Below, in pieces: positions 31,536 to 42,945 of a stretch of 64,000 nt of DNA. Position 1 is the first letter of the stretch. Each line of letters opens with the position of its first letter. The DNA comes from Ascaphus truei (lineage: Eukaryota > Chordata > Amphibia > Anura > Ascaphidae). The position numbers were made by a program, and so were the translations under genes. The stretch lies in the NCBI GenBank assembly GCA_036426205.1, contig CM071568.1, positions 39,606,066 to 39,670,065 on the forward strand, read 5' to 3'. The notes below the pieces were generated by a model. The model was not told where the DNA came from and made no database searches. It saw only the letters and a program-made list of their open reading frames with translations.

Positions 31536-32019
31536 GCAAACAACTAAAAGTGATCATAATTTATAACGTGAATATATAATAAGCACTGTATAATACAGGA
31601 AACTGCAAGTATAAAAATTAATAGTGCAATCCAAATATACATGTAAAGTCGTAACTCCCTGCTCAAACCCTCTGGTGGGACCTGTCTTCACCGGTCCCAA
31701 AACATAGAGATACTGTATGTTCACACAATCTAGGGGGAGCATGTAGGGAGGAAAGACAACAACACAAACAATCTAAGTGCAGGTGTAGTGCAACACTTGA
31801 TGAATATCATCTCGTATCTTGGCTCTATACTATGCCTACTCACAGGATGCAAGATGTTTTATCAGGTACACCTGTACCTGATATACTGAAATTTGACTGC
31901 CACAGCTTTAAAATATCTTGCATCCTGTGAGTAGGCTGAGCATAGAGCCAAGATACTAGCTGATATTCATCAAGTGTTGCACTACACATGCAGTTAGATT
32001 GTTTGTCAAATCCAGGGAT
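31492..32019. mobile_element. 500-bp insertion with 14-bp duplication and right-end foldback
   Basis: TCAAATCCAGGGAT is found at 31492-31505 and 32006-32019. The bases between (31506-32005) split the Ty3/Gypsy chromodomain frame between SRD and VNAP. The last ~240 bases are a foldback (31764-32004). The start contains TAAATAAGGCGCAAAC, which recalls TAATTAAGGCGCGCCC at the end of the PLE terminal repeat near 60921. The segment GGGGGAGCATGTAGGGAGGA also occurs, slightly changed, at about 35201, marking a second family member. A PLE-related retroposon is the best guess. Confidence 0.8.
31764..32004. repeat. Foldback with ~97-base arms
   Basis: The left arm (ACAAACAATCTAAGTGCAGG onward, including GTAGTGCAACACTTGATGAA and GGATGCAAGAT) is mirrored by the right arm, which ends in CAGTTAGATTGTTTGT. 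The loop is about 45 bases and contains its own small palindrome GGTACACCTGTACC. Confidence 0.9.
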
Positions 32020-32038
32020 GTCAATGCCCCCAACTCCA

Positions 32039-32672
32039 TGCCGGGTTTTGCTGACATTTTGGGTTTTCCAGTTGCCTGCCCTTTCTGCTCAATTTGGCCA
32101 TTTTGTGTACTGGTAGCCTCCTATATAAGGCTGCACTTCCTAGTGGGAGTCGCTGAGCAAGGTTCTTACGTTTGCAGCTCCTGTTGTCTTCGCTGTCATG
32201 CCTTACCCTTTTGCCTGTTTGGATTCCCCTGTTGCTGACCCCGGCTCGTGGCCCTGACCTCGCTGCTTTCTGCCTGCCCTGACCTTTTGCCTGTTTACTG
32301 GACTTTACACCACTGCCACCAGCCCAGTCCTGACCTTTGTTTTTTACTCCTTGATAAAGTACTTTGGTACGAAATGCATAGGAGGGTTACCTCTATGCAT
32401 TTGTCTTGCCAATAAATCCTTGTTTTGCATTATTTGGACCCATCTCCCCTCGTTCTTTGGCTGTGCGCTACCTCCCATCTTATCTTCTCGATTCTGCCTG
32501 CCCTTTTGTCTATTTACTGGACTTTGCACCACTGCCGCCAGCCCTGAACTCTGCCTGCCTACCGACTTTGGATACTCTAACAGGATTCTGTCCCTGGGCT
32601 CTGGTCGGTTATCCTGCATCCCTACCTCAGCCCTGTGGGTCCGCTTCCTGATTGGAGACGACCATCGTCACA
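32039..32672 (+). repeat. 3' LTR of the chromodomain Ty3/Gypsy element
   Basis: It starts TGCCGGGTTTTG, matching the 5' remnant at 26741, and ends about TCGTCACAACA. It contains a TATATAAGG promoter-like box (32127), an AATAAA-type signal in CCAATAAATCCTTG (about 32409), and an internal tandem duplication of a segment with TTTACTGGACTTT (near 32296 and 32514). Because the 5' LTR is truncated, LTR age cannot be measured over its whole length. Confidence 0.8.
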
Positions 32673-33500
32673 ACATGTAACTGATAATAAGAACAAAGAA
32701 AAAAGCACAACGATTCATAAAACATAATACTTATCCACAAAAACGATGATGTGGCGTACACAGCACAGAGGAGCAATGGAAAATAAAGATAAAGGCAGAC
32801 TATAAAGGCACATAAAAAATTGTGGATGGAACACAAAAAGCAACAAAATTCCAAACACTGTGAGAAAAAAACGAGGGGAAAGAATATGAGGGAATAAAGT
32901 GTAAAAGAAATTAAATAAAGGGGGAAATGTTTCAGGAGGGTTAACCCTGTCTTCAGGCCCATTCCCACAGGACAAGTGCCAGTGGTACTTCCCTATAACA
33001 CCTCACACGGAAGGCACCCAAAATATGCTCAAAATAACTGATTGTTTCAGCGTGATTCCGCTACGTGGCAAGCTCCAAGATAGACGTTCAGGTACACAGA
33101 TAGCTCACCAAATAGTCGATTCAGTGAAGAAACGGACGTCTTTCTGTCACAGTTAGTGAAACATTATAGAGCACTTAGACATAAATTCTCACAATTGAGA
33201 TGTAGTGGAATAGAAAGTGATTAAGCCCCACTTTAGAAGAGGTGACCTTCAGAAAAGGATGCTTAAGCATGAGGCCTTTTGAATATTCACATTAAATATG
33301 CAATATCCCAAGGGCCTTAATAAATATGTTTCTCTTACATGATTTTTGGAAAATAAATGACAGGCTTTGTTATATGTTCCCCTTAATGGACACTGTATAT
33401 TTTCCTCTTTTTAGTTGTTAGTATTGTCTGTGAGCATATGTGGCATAAGAAAACCCATTACCATCTTCATCAATTCTGTATCATGTACTATATTACTTAT
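32673..33500. other. No gene recognised
   Basis: Non-coding AT-rich sequence. The segment near 32915-32975 (TGTTTCAGGAGGGTTAACCC) resembles small retroposon tails but is not assigned. Confidence 0.45.
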
Positions 33501-33545
33501 ACATACATACATACATACATACATACATACATACATACAGACAGA
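33499..33545. repeat. (CATA)n microsatellite
   Basis: CATA tetranucleotides followed by CAGA variants, immediately before the L2 LINE remnant. Confidence 0.95.
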
Positions 33546-33559
33546 CATACAGACACACA

Positions 33560-34700
33560 CTCATCATGCCCGTTCTAAAGAAACCCAATCTTGATCCAGC
33601 CTCTCTGTCTACCTACCGTCCTACCTCTGTTCTTCCCTTTGTCTCCAAGCTACTTGAGCAGGAACTGTAGTATATAACTGCTTGACTCGCTTTCTCTCCT
33701 TAAACTCCCTGCTTGACTCTTTGTAATCTGGTCTCCGTCCTCCACAAGCTATTGAAACAGCACTAACAAAAGTGGCCAACCACCTACTAACAGCTAAGTC
33801 TTAGGGTCATTTCTCCTTACTAAATCTCATGGATGTCTCTGCTGCTTTCAACACTGTTGATCATGATGCTCTCCTGCACACCCTACACTCCATTGGCCTC
33901 ATGCAGCCATTTCTGGGTTCAAGTCCTACCCGTCCAACCGCTCATTTATTGTTTTCTTCTCTGGTGTCTCCTCATCTTCACTCCCTCTCTATTGGGGCCC
34001 ACACAAGGCTCTGTCATTGGCCCTCTGCTCTTCTCACTCTACATCTCTTCTCTTGGTGAACAAATACAATTGTTTGGCTTTCAGTATCACTTCTATGTTG
34101 ATGACATCATCATTTATCTCTCCTTCCCTGACCTCTCCCCCTCTCTCTTCTCGTGTCACCAACTGTCTATCCGCAATTTCCTCCTGGATGTCCCACTGTT
34201 ATCTGAAGCTTAACATGTCCAAAAGAGAATGAATAATCTTGTACCCTTCCACTGTTACCCCTACACCTAAATTCTCCTTCACTGTCAATAATATAACAAT
34301 CTCATAAACATACCAAACCTGCTGCCAATGGGTCATCCTCGACGCTGCCCTCTCCTTCTCACAGTGAAGCCCTCACAAAGTCATGCTGCCTTCACCTCCA
34401 AAATATTGCTAAAATATGCACTTTTCTCTCTCACGACAACCATAATCCTAACGTACTCCTTTCTACTGTCCCAACTTCACTACTGCAACCTTCTCCTAGT
34501 TGTCATTCCCCTTGTCCACCTGTCCAAACTTCAATCCATCCAAAATGCTGCTGCCAGGCTCATCTACCTCACTCACCGCTCTACCTCTACTTCTTTTCTA
34601 TGCAAATCCCTACACTGGCTTTCCATATCCTCAAGAATTACATTTAAAACTCTGGTTCTAGGGGTTAAATTGGAGGCACTGCTGAGATATCAAGTTGTGT
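33560..34700 (+). pseudogene. L2-type LINE reverse-transcriptase remnant, copy 1
   Basis: Recognisable RT pieces occur in shifting frames: KKPNLDPASLSTYRP near 33578, [20 protein letters not shown] near 33832, [19 protein letters not shown] near 34010, FYVDDIIIY (the catalytic YxDD box) near 34090 and LSKLQSIQNAAARLI near 34522. The last is the C-terminal signature of L2/CR1-group elements. The copy has many stops and lacks its endonuclease and 3' tail. The residue spacing and wording match the longer copy at 53400-56335. Confidence 0.88.
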
Positions 34701-36274
34701 GAATGACACATACTGTAATACCTTCCGCTAAATAATAAGTACGTTCAGACAAAAGCACGGTTAAGTTGTACACAGTGGGTGATAGTTGTTCTGGAATATT
34801 CTCCAAGTTACCAGAACATTCACTCCCTCACCATGAGTGCGGCCATTTTGAATGACTGGTACACACAGAACGGCCCAATCATAATAAAGCTTTGATCCTA
34901 ATGGTCCTTAACACTGTCAATGATACTGCTGGAAAGAAAAATAAAACTGTACAACAAATCACTGATTAGAATAAAGCAAGTAGCATATAACAAAAATTAT
35001 ACTTATCTATCCCTGCATCTCAGGTTCACTCTCTCACCCAGAGAGAAAGCAAAGGTAGAACCTATAGCGCTGGGATAAGGAAGACAAAAAAACAGAACAT
35101 AGTGTGAACCAGGGATAACCCCAATCAGTTGAAGGAACTCATGAAATAGCTGTTCTTTTAAGCAATGGGCTGACATAGAAACTGATTCTCACAACCCAGG
35201 GGGGAGCATGTAGGGAAAAAACAACAGAGAAAACATAAACTAAGTGCAGACAATCAGATTCAATATTGAAGCGTGTATTCAAACTTGGCTCTTATGTGCA
35301 GCCTACTCACAAGTTGGTAGTAGGGTAAAGGCAATATCAGGATAAGTGGAATCTATGGAGTCCTCTAGACGCAGACAGGATACAACTTGGGCTCAGAAGT
35401 CAGGTGCAAAGATACATGGGAAAATAAAGAGAAATCTCCATGGTGCAGGTCAATGGTACAAAAGGTATCTTTAGGAAAAAGCTAAAATTGTGCACTGACA
35501 ATATAAAAAAGTATAGTAAACATTTATCACTTAAAAGTGAATGAGGAGTGTTAGGGATGTTGCCGCAGCTCACTGCACCGCCGACGCTTCGTTATTCCTG
35601 CTTGATAAGCTTTCTGTGGTCCCCTCTCCACCGCAATGTCTGGGGATCACCTCCAGCACTCTCTCCGATGCGATACGTCACTTCCGGTGTAAACAATGAC
35701 CTCCGTCGCGTCACTTCCAGGGAGAGAGCACTCTCTATTCTGGTCACCATCTACCGTATTTTTAAACACACCCTTATTTATACCCCACAGTCCCTGATAT
35801 TGCTCCCTCATGTACTTAATAAATTCTTTTTTGTTTTGCGTCGTATAGCCCTTTGGATATTAGCCTGGGATATATTGTTCACTCCCACTAAGTGTTTTAT
35901 TCTCATAGAGTGCAATTTTGGGTTTCTTGTCCAATTGAGGGTCTCACCCCACTTGGATTTTTGTGTCTAAGTCCACATTTAGCAATAAAAATATTTTAAA
36001 AACAGATACATATTGCACTCACAGATTTAAAGATGGTATTGTGTGTTAAACAGGGTGCGGGGAGCTGCACCTCCATGGGGAAGGGCTTAAAATAAAATAA
36101 AAAATGTTGCGCTATAATAGAAACTCTGCATTTGTACTGTGATTGTGCGATTATGACATTGGTCCTACCAGGATGCCTATCCTCTCCTAGCAATGCCGAT
36201 AGGAGCTGGGAAGAATGATTTAGCCCTTACAAAGGGTTAGGCAATTTTGTTTATTTTGTATGCGGCCTTAAAGC
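34701..36274. other. Mixed repeats, no gene recognised
   Basis: The part at 34990-35350 is related to the insertion at 31506-31860: it shares the GGGGGGAGCATGTAGGGA segment and then TTGGCTCTTATGTGCAGCC and CTACTCACAAG. A GC-rich segment with CGTCACTTCC motifs lies at 35560-35730, possibly a PLE- or LTR-derived promoter. The remainder is AT-rich. Frames such as 35548-35970 have no domain. Confidence 0.5.
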
Positions 36275-37890
36275 TGTATTGCTTGAAGATACAGGCAAAA
36301 TAAAAGCCATTGATTATTTCCTCCAAATCTATGTCTCCCTGTTTATACCTCTGCACTCATCCTACATGGACCCCAGGAAAGAAATGCCCTCTAGGAGGGG
36401 GGTGAATACAAGAGGACACCCCGCTCTGATGGACATTAGCCTCGACTTTTGCTATAGGTGCGCAAAGAGGGACACTATGTCAAGCACTGTAGAAATGTAG
36501 AAACTATGAAATATATGATTGCGTTTCATCCAGTCTGAATCTCCCTAGGGAAATGACAAAAGGACCCAGTGAAGGAGCATACTGGGTGCCACGTAAAGCA
36601 AGGCTCCGCAAAAGACCTATCCTTGCTAACAGACCAGAATGATCCCACCTGCCTAAAGGCCTCCTCAACCCATCAGCATGAGTGGAAGTACAAATAGAAG
36701 GGAAGAGATGGGACATCCTCCTGGATAGTGGATCCCAAGTGTCCATTATAATTAAACCATGGTATGATAAGCACCTTTAGCATCTGCCATTACAGTCATT
36801 GGTGGGGCTTATCATGTGGGCCTCTGTGAAGCCAACTACTTACTGTATACCTGGGGTATGTAATAGTGGAATTGGAATTCCAAAAGAAGGTCGGGAGTAT
36901 CGGAAAAGTGCCGGGACCTCTGACAGTGGTTGCACTCATATGTCCAGAAGTCTGAAGGATGAGACTGGGGCTATCATTGAGACAAATGCCAATATTTTTG
37001 GCCAGCTATCCAAATAGTGCCAGACAGTGGGTGGAAACAAGTATGGTTGGACACTGACAATCCATCCAATGTGTCTGAAAGTTTACAAAAGTGTGGAGAA
37101 GAGAGCTGGAGCACTGACTGATGGACATGTAGGAGACATTAGATGGACGGGACCTCATCCAGTGAGAGTGCCTCCTAACATCATACAGAAAATAGAAGGA
37201 GAAATAACTCTTCTGTGAGAATTGGAAGGCTCTACTGTTATGATAGATGACCTTCCACTTGGAGGATACCCAGGAGGACTATTAGTAAAAAGTGTAGTAC
37301 TGGAGGTGCCCAAAACAATGAGGAAAAAAACCACGGTCGTAGGAAGGAAAGAAACCACACATGATGTACTGGTAAGAAAAAGGCACTGTAGTGGCCAATC
37401 TGAACAGTACTGAAGTGATGGGTCTCGCCTGGCAGAAGAAAACTGGATAAGCTGATCCCAGATATGTTTGACTTCGGAGACAGTACTTCCCCTGAACTCT
37501 GTAGGAAGGAAGACTGTGGGAGACGATGGCCCAAAGGCCTGAAGGGTTCTGTACCCATGAATGGGATGTGGGACATGCAAAGGGAGTAGAGCACCAGATA
37601 GACCTCCATGATACTCGCCCTTTTAGAGAAAGGTCACAGAGATTAGCCCCAGACAAAGGTTATCCACCAGCTCGAGGACACAGTATGGCTCAGGTTGCCA
37701 ACAGTCAGGATTACTTCAAAATGAATGAGCCATTTGGAGACAGGTGTACCCCCAAGTGTGAGGAGGCATTCATGGCCATCGAGGCCTGCCTCACTAATGC
37801 ACCAGTACTGACATTTGCTGATCCACACAAGCCCTACATCTTACATGTGGATACCAGATTAACCCCTGCTTGTGGCGTTTGTGAGTAGAG
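36275..37890 (+). pseudogene. Degenerate Ty3/Gypsy gag-pol with deleted reverse-transcriptase core
   Basis: A zinc knuckle (CYRCAKR followed, after a one-base shift, by HYVKHC) lies near 36449-36495. A protease active site (WDILLDSGSQVS) lies near 36709-36745. The pre-RT stretch contains NANIFGQLSK and HEWDVGHAKGVEHQI with RPFRERSQRLAPD (near 37555-37655). The next recognisable block is already the RNase H start (EEAFMAIEACLTNAPVL, FADPHKPYILHVDT near 37755-37855). The palm with its catalytic YxDD box is therefore missing. It belongs to a different Ty3/Gypsy lineage from the chromodomain copy. No LTRs were identified. Confidence 0.8.
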
Positions 37891-38722
37891 GGCTAGCCCC
37901 TTCAGAGAGGAATTACCCAGTACACAAACTCAAGTTTCTGGTTTTAAATGGGCAGTAGTCAATACATTTCATGACTATAGTATGTTGTTTTATTTTGTTG
38001 TTTGGCTACATTTTCTTTCAAAAGATGTTTTGCTTTATTTTTAATTTTAAATAGAACAGTAAACAATATGGTAGTTAGCATGGCAATTGCATCCTGGCTC
38101 CTGTTGACAGTATTTCATGACCGATATCCTAGTGGCACTGCAAAGCTTTCTCAAATAACGGTGTATCATTATTTACATTAGGGTCAACTGTTTTTAGTTC
38201 AGTGCTGCTGTTATAGTTTTAACTCCATTGACATTGCTTTCTTTGAATTGAAGGCTAATTATTTAAGTAATGTGTTTGGTGCTTTCTCGGCTGGTGATGA
38301 ATGGTTATAGGAGCTGAAGGTCCCATAGCGAAAGCAATCCTTAGTTTCCCGGAAAAGACAAACATGCATGTCCTGTGTCAGATTTAAAATAGAAATAATA
38401 AACCAAAGCAATTGGCTGTTTTCCTGTGAAACACCACAAGGGGGTCTCACACAATAGTTATCTTCACAATTACTCAATATGTTGCAGCCTTGTCATTTAT
38501 CATATGTGGGTAAATGAATTGCTTTAGATTCAAACAGAAAGCATCCTAAGCTTTGTAGTGAGCAAATATCATATGTGTTCAAAACAAACACACCCCCTGG
38601 GAATTATAGAAGAAACTTTTCAGACTGTGTTCCCCTCACAGTTCATATGTTTCTACATCCCTGTTTGTCACCTTACATTTGTAGATTACATGCAGGAATA
38701 CACATGTTTTTTATGAAATTTA
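37891..38722. other. 5' flank of ANGPT1, no feature recognised
   Basis: Ordinary AT-rich, apparently single-copy DNA. It and 38919-40820 are the longest stretches of the left half without an evident transposon, as expected close to a regulated promoter. Confidence 0.5.
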
Positions 38723-38757
38723 TATATATATAATAATATATATATATAATATATATT

Positions 38758-38791
<34 letters not shown>

Positions 38792-38871
38792 CGTGTGTGC
38801 GTGTGTGCGTGTGTGCGTGTGTCGTGTGTGCGTGTGTGCGTGTGTGCGTGTGTGCGTGTGTGTGTGTGTGT

Positions 38872-38917
<46 letters not shown>

Positions 38918-38920
38918 GTT
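38723..38920. repeat. Compound microsatellite (TA)n-(TG/CG)n-(TA)n
   Basis: A TA run is followed by about 110 bases of TG dinucleotides interspersed with GTGTGCG units, then another TA run. The alternating purine-pyrimidine pattern throughout favours Z-DNA and length polymorphism. Confidence 0.95.
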
Positions 38921-40259
38921 ATTCTATAGAGATTCACTAAAGGTTGATGTAGCTGCATTCAAATTTGGCGTTATTTAAAAATGGTTAAAGTGATAATTAT
39001 GTCAATTACCAATGCATTCACTAAGATTTATTTATTCACAAATGAATTGTGATATGCAGCTTATTTGCATATGTACATGAAAAATTAGTTGTGTTAACTC
39101 TACTATAAATAGTGCTAGTGATATAAATCAGCGTTAGCGCATACAAATCTACACTAATTATCGCTACCGATGCATTTGTGGGAGGGTGAGTCTGAGATAT
39201 CCCACTTTTCTGCCATGGGATTATTATACAATTGTATATCAGAAAATGATTTACCCCTTTGATGCCTCAGGCTACCAATGCATTGCAAAATTAGTGCCTT
39301 CTGGCACCAAAGGGGGTAACATACAACAGAAACAAAATAATATCTATACATGCAAATACCAAGGCTTTAGTAGTAGCCAGCTAGTCATGGATGGGGTATG
39401 ACTAATTAGCCACTTAGGCTTCTAAAACTCTAATACTATATATGAATATGTACATCATTTCATTTGTATTGCATGCATGCTTTCACATTATTAATGTACT
39501 CAAGTATCACTCTCTTCTTATTATTATTAGTATTATTAATAATAATTATAATAATAATAATAATAATAATGTTTTATATATTGTGCAGACATTGTATGCA
39601 GCTCTGTACATACAACTTTGTAGGCACAACAAGACTATGCCCTGCAGAGTTTGCCCATTTCATAGGCACCTTTAATCCGTCTTCTATACTGCTCATTCTT
39701 AATTGTGAATCATTTTCTATTCTTCTACATTCTTTATCTATAGACTTCTATGTCAAGAACCTCTCCAAAGGTTAACAATAACGTACTGTTCTACATTCGA
39801 TTCCTTAGTTGTTGCCTAATGACTTTATAATTGATTATCCATAAATATAAAGTTAATAACTGTTGGAAGGGCTCAAACATTCTTATCAGAGAAATGATTA
39901 GATCAAGATTGTAAAAACACTCAAAAGCACCTGGTCATCCCGAGATGCCCTGAAAGGTTTTACATATATTTGAAAGGATTCATACAAGGCTGAGTTTTCA
40001 AGGTGTTAATCAAATACATTTAGGTCTAACGCACCTGTGTCAATTACAGAATGCGTTTACCACAAAGGTCACTGTGCTAGTTTATCTCTGCTTTACTACT
40101 CTGTAACCTGCAGTATCTGTTCTGTGATTAAAAAACTAAAACATGATAGGTATTCTAACAATAAAGATATAGGTTACAGTACATCTACTGTTGGATTTAA
40201 AAAAAAAGGAATATTCCTAAAGTTATTAAAGTTTTTATAACACTGCAAAAAAAAAAAAA
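38921..40259. other. ANGPT1 upstream region, mostly unique
   Basis: Non-coding. An (AAT)n-like microsatellite lies at 39522-39572 and an A-run at 40246-40260. No transposon domain is recognisable, so it is a candidate for regulatory conservation, but no specific site is claimed. Confidence 0.45.
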
Positions 40260-40820
40260 AATCTGCAGAATAACGATCAGGTATTGGGAAGGACAGGCTG
40301 CCTTGCTTAACTCTGTCTCAGGCTCTTATGCAGAATAGCCATGCTTGATTGAGGTCATCCATGCAGCCACTTTGTAAAATGATCCCTCTGTACTGAGCCA
40401 CCAGCCATTCTTAGCATAGGAGCGCACTCATACACACACATTCCTGTCAAGTCATCTTGCAGGCTGCTTCCAGCTTGGCTTAGATGTGCAGCCTTAATAA
40501 AACTCACTGGGGTCTGAGTGAAAATAGCAGTTCAACAGCAGCCAGTGTAGAGGGAAGGGTCTGGGCAATGCATGTGCAGCGGACTGGCTAATCTCTGGGC
40601 TGCAAATGAGAGCGAACAATAAGTGCTGGCTGCAATGCACTAAATATATCAGTTGGAGCTGAAAAGAAGATATCACAGGGGTGAAATAACATTTTGCAGC
40701 TGAATCAAATCCTGTCATAGGGCTTCAGCATTCTCTCAAACTTAATTGTGTAGTTATTAGAAAATCACTAGCAAGGAGATGGGGTTTTTTCTTTTTGCAA
40801 GTCAAAACTGCAGAAGCAGA
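40260..40820 (+). promoter_or_regulatory. Probable ANGPT1 promoter and 5' UTR region
   Basis: The sequence directly upstream of the coding start is moderately GC-containing, has no transposon signature, and contains an AAATATATC AT-rich box near 40641. Transcription start sites cannot be placed from sequence alone. An ATG at 40779 is in frame with the coding sequence without an intervening stop and sits in a strong Kozak-like context (G at -3, G at +4). It would add 14 residues before the normal start. The call rests on position. Confidence 0.5.
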
Positions 40821-41117
40821 ATGACAACGTTGCTTTCTGTTGCCTTGTGGGCTGCTCTAGTGCTTGATATAGGGTGCAGCGTCCAGAGGAAAGGGACAGA
40901 CAGCAATGGGAGGAAAATTAACCGGATTCAGCATGGGCAGTGTGTATATACATTTATTCTCCCTGAGCAAGATGGGAACTGTCGTGAAAGTACTACAGAC
41001 CAATACAACATCAATGCTCTGCAAAGGGATGCTCCACAAATGGATCAGGATTTCTCTTCCCAAAAACTACAGCATCTGGAACATGTGATGGAGAATTACA
41101 CTCAGTGGCTGCAAAAA
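40821..41117 (+). CDS. ANGPT1: Angiopoietin-1, exon 1 coding part
   Basis: The 99 codons encode the N-terminus of angiopoietin-1, the secreted ligand that activates the TIE2 receptor on endothelial cells to stabilise vessels. Residues 1-20 form a hydrophobic signal peptide (LLSVALWAALVL) ending near GCS. The following clustering segment has RIQHGQC and YTFILPE, with Cys41 and Cys54 at the positions used for disulfide-linked oligomers in the mammalian protein. ENYT gives an N-glycosylation sequon at N92. The exon ends in WLQK at a consensus donor, GTAAGT (41118-41123), at a codon boundary. The start chosen matches the usual length of the mammalian leader; an in-frame ATG lies 14 codons upstream. 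The coiled coil and fibrinogen-like domain lie in later exons outside this window. The exon is intact and orthology is strongly supported. Confidence 0.97.
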
Positions 41118-42544
41118 GTAAGTGTCCCCTTTCTAAAATAGGCAAAATGTTTATGTGATGTACAGGACGCAACGTATTATCTTCAGAAAGTTATTTTTCA
41201 TATTTACTATAGATACCGTATGCAGGGCATTGCTCCAATGCTTTTTTTTAGAGGACATTTAAGTGTCCTTATATTTTGCACTGTGGCTAAAAAGATACAT
41301 TTGTCATAAAACAAAACCATTGCGCCAAACAATATTAGTGATACAAATGTGTTATAGTCAGTCATTTGCTCTCAAGTATGCCGATGTGCACTGCATTCCC
41401 TGCAGGTATTTGTTTTTAGAAGGTATGTACAGTATTAGACTTCCAGCACCCCTGTAAAGAAAGAACATGGCTTATGAATAATGTGTCTTATAACATAACA
41501 TCTATATATAGATAAGCTATTCAGAGCAAATGTCACCATCACTAAACATACCTGGATAATATTATCAGTGAGTGATCTAAGCTTTAAAGAAACAGATTTA
41601 TTAAATGTTCGAATAATGCCCTGGGATATAGGGAGTAGAATGAGCTTTCCTTACTAGACAGTCTTAATAAGTGCTCCATTTAGTTAATTATCACAATGTA
41701 ATTAGTCATTTGTGAATATTTTTTTTTACATATCAACTTGTATGTTTGTGATTATGTAGGTATCTGAATTATAACAAAGTGATAAAATATACTGTAAACA
41801 TTCCAGATTAATAGTAAACATTCAATTATTTTTAGGAAGAGGTACAGCAACTGCTCCAGTCAGCATAAAATAACATTGAGTATGTTACTGTAAAATATTG
41901 TATTGAGTAGAATACTCTACTGTATATCAGACTGTTCGTAATAGCAGAACTAGCCAATACCATAAATGATGAGGATTTGACAGATACTCAACATCACAGC
42001 ACATCATGTTGCACACTGAAGTAAATTGAATGATACGATTGAACATTTGGATAAGGTATTATCATGAAAGTCATAAGTTATTATTGAAATACATATATAC
42101 ATACGATAGAGGATTAACAAGGGCTGCAAAAATACATCATGTTAACAATGTAGAACATATTAATATATTCATACAACAGTGGATAGACAAGGGCTCAAGA
42201 TGATGATTGTGATTATATGTGTAAATTATAATATATCTATATATTCAACACAGGATCTACGAGGGCTGAAGATGATTTATATATATATACCCCTCCCCCC
42301 CTCCAAACACACACACAATGTAATGTGTGGTAAATACAACATATACTGTAATTTTCTTGTACATTTATGTGAAATGTATTAATTTAAACTCCTGTGTTCT
42401 ACAGTACCTATAATGGTCTCCTCTCCGCCCCTTTTACCTATACTTTTTTTTCCTTCACTGCCCCTTACCTGTGGAACTTCCTCACACTCAGTATAAGCTA
42501 TTATAAGCACCATCTCTCCCCACCCTTAAGCCAAACCTTTAAAT
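41118..42544 (+). other. Start of ANGPT1 intron 1, no element recognised
   Basis: This begins with the splice donor. The sequence is AT-rich and apparently unique, with a C-rich patch at 42290-42305. No exon 2 was recognised here or anywhere to the end of the window. The intron is therefore at least 22.9 kb, consistent with the large first intron of this gene in other vertebrates. Confidence 0.7.
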
Positions 42545-42945
42545 AAAATAACAAGGGAGGGAGAGGCATAGGTGTTAGGATACCTTTTATTGAACCAACA
42601 AGTAGTTGATATTTTACAAGCTTTTGAACCTCTCAGGGTCCTTCATTGGATATAGCAGAAGCATTTAAATAGTCTAAACTCATGGCAACTGTCCCACACC
42701 CACAGTCGCTCATACCAACTATTGTGCCCAAGCACTGCCATCCCCTGCACTTATTCTCCCACCTGCAGTCTCTGTAAATCTCCCAACATACCACTTAGAT
42801 TGTAAATTATCCGGGACAGGGATTTCTTTTCCTATTGTCTGATTTTGTTTGATGCACTTATTGTATTATAATTCTCTGTACTTTATTGTCTCTTTTGCAA
42901 AGAGCCGGGTACACGGTGGGCACTATCTAAGTAAAGATACCAATG
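42545..42945 (+). mobile_element. SINE-like/L2 retroposon tail copies
   Basis: The first part (42575-42660) contains ATACCTTTTATTGAACCAAC and CAAGCTTTTGAACCTCTCAG, related to the inverted arms at 47878 and 48320. The second part (42690-42945) is a diverged copy of the L2 tail seen at 12881-13193, with TTAGATTGTAAATTATCCGG and TATCTAAGTAAAGATACC. Non-coding. Confidence 0.65.
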
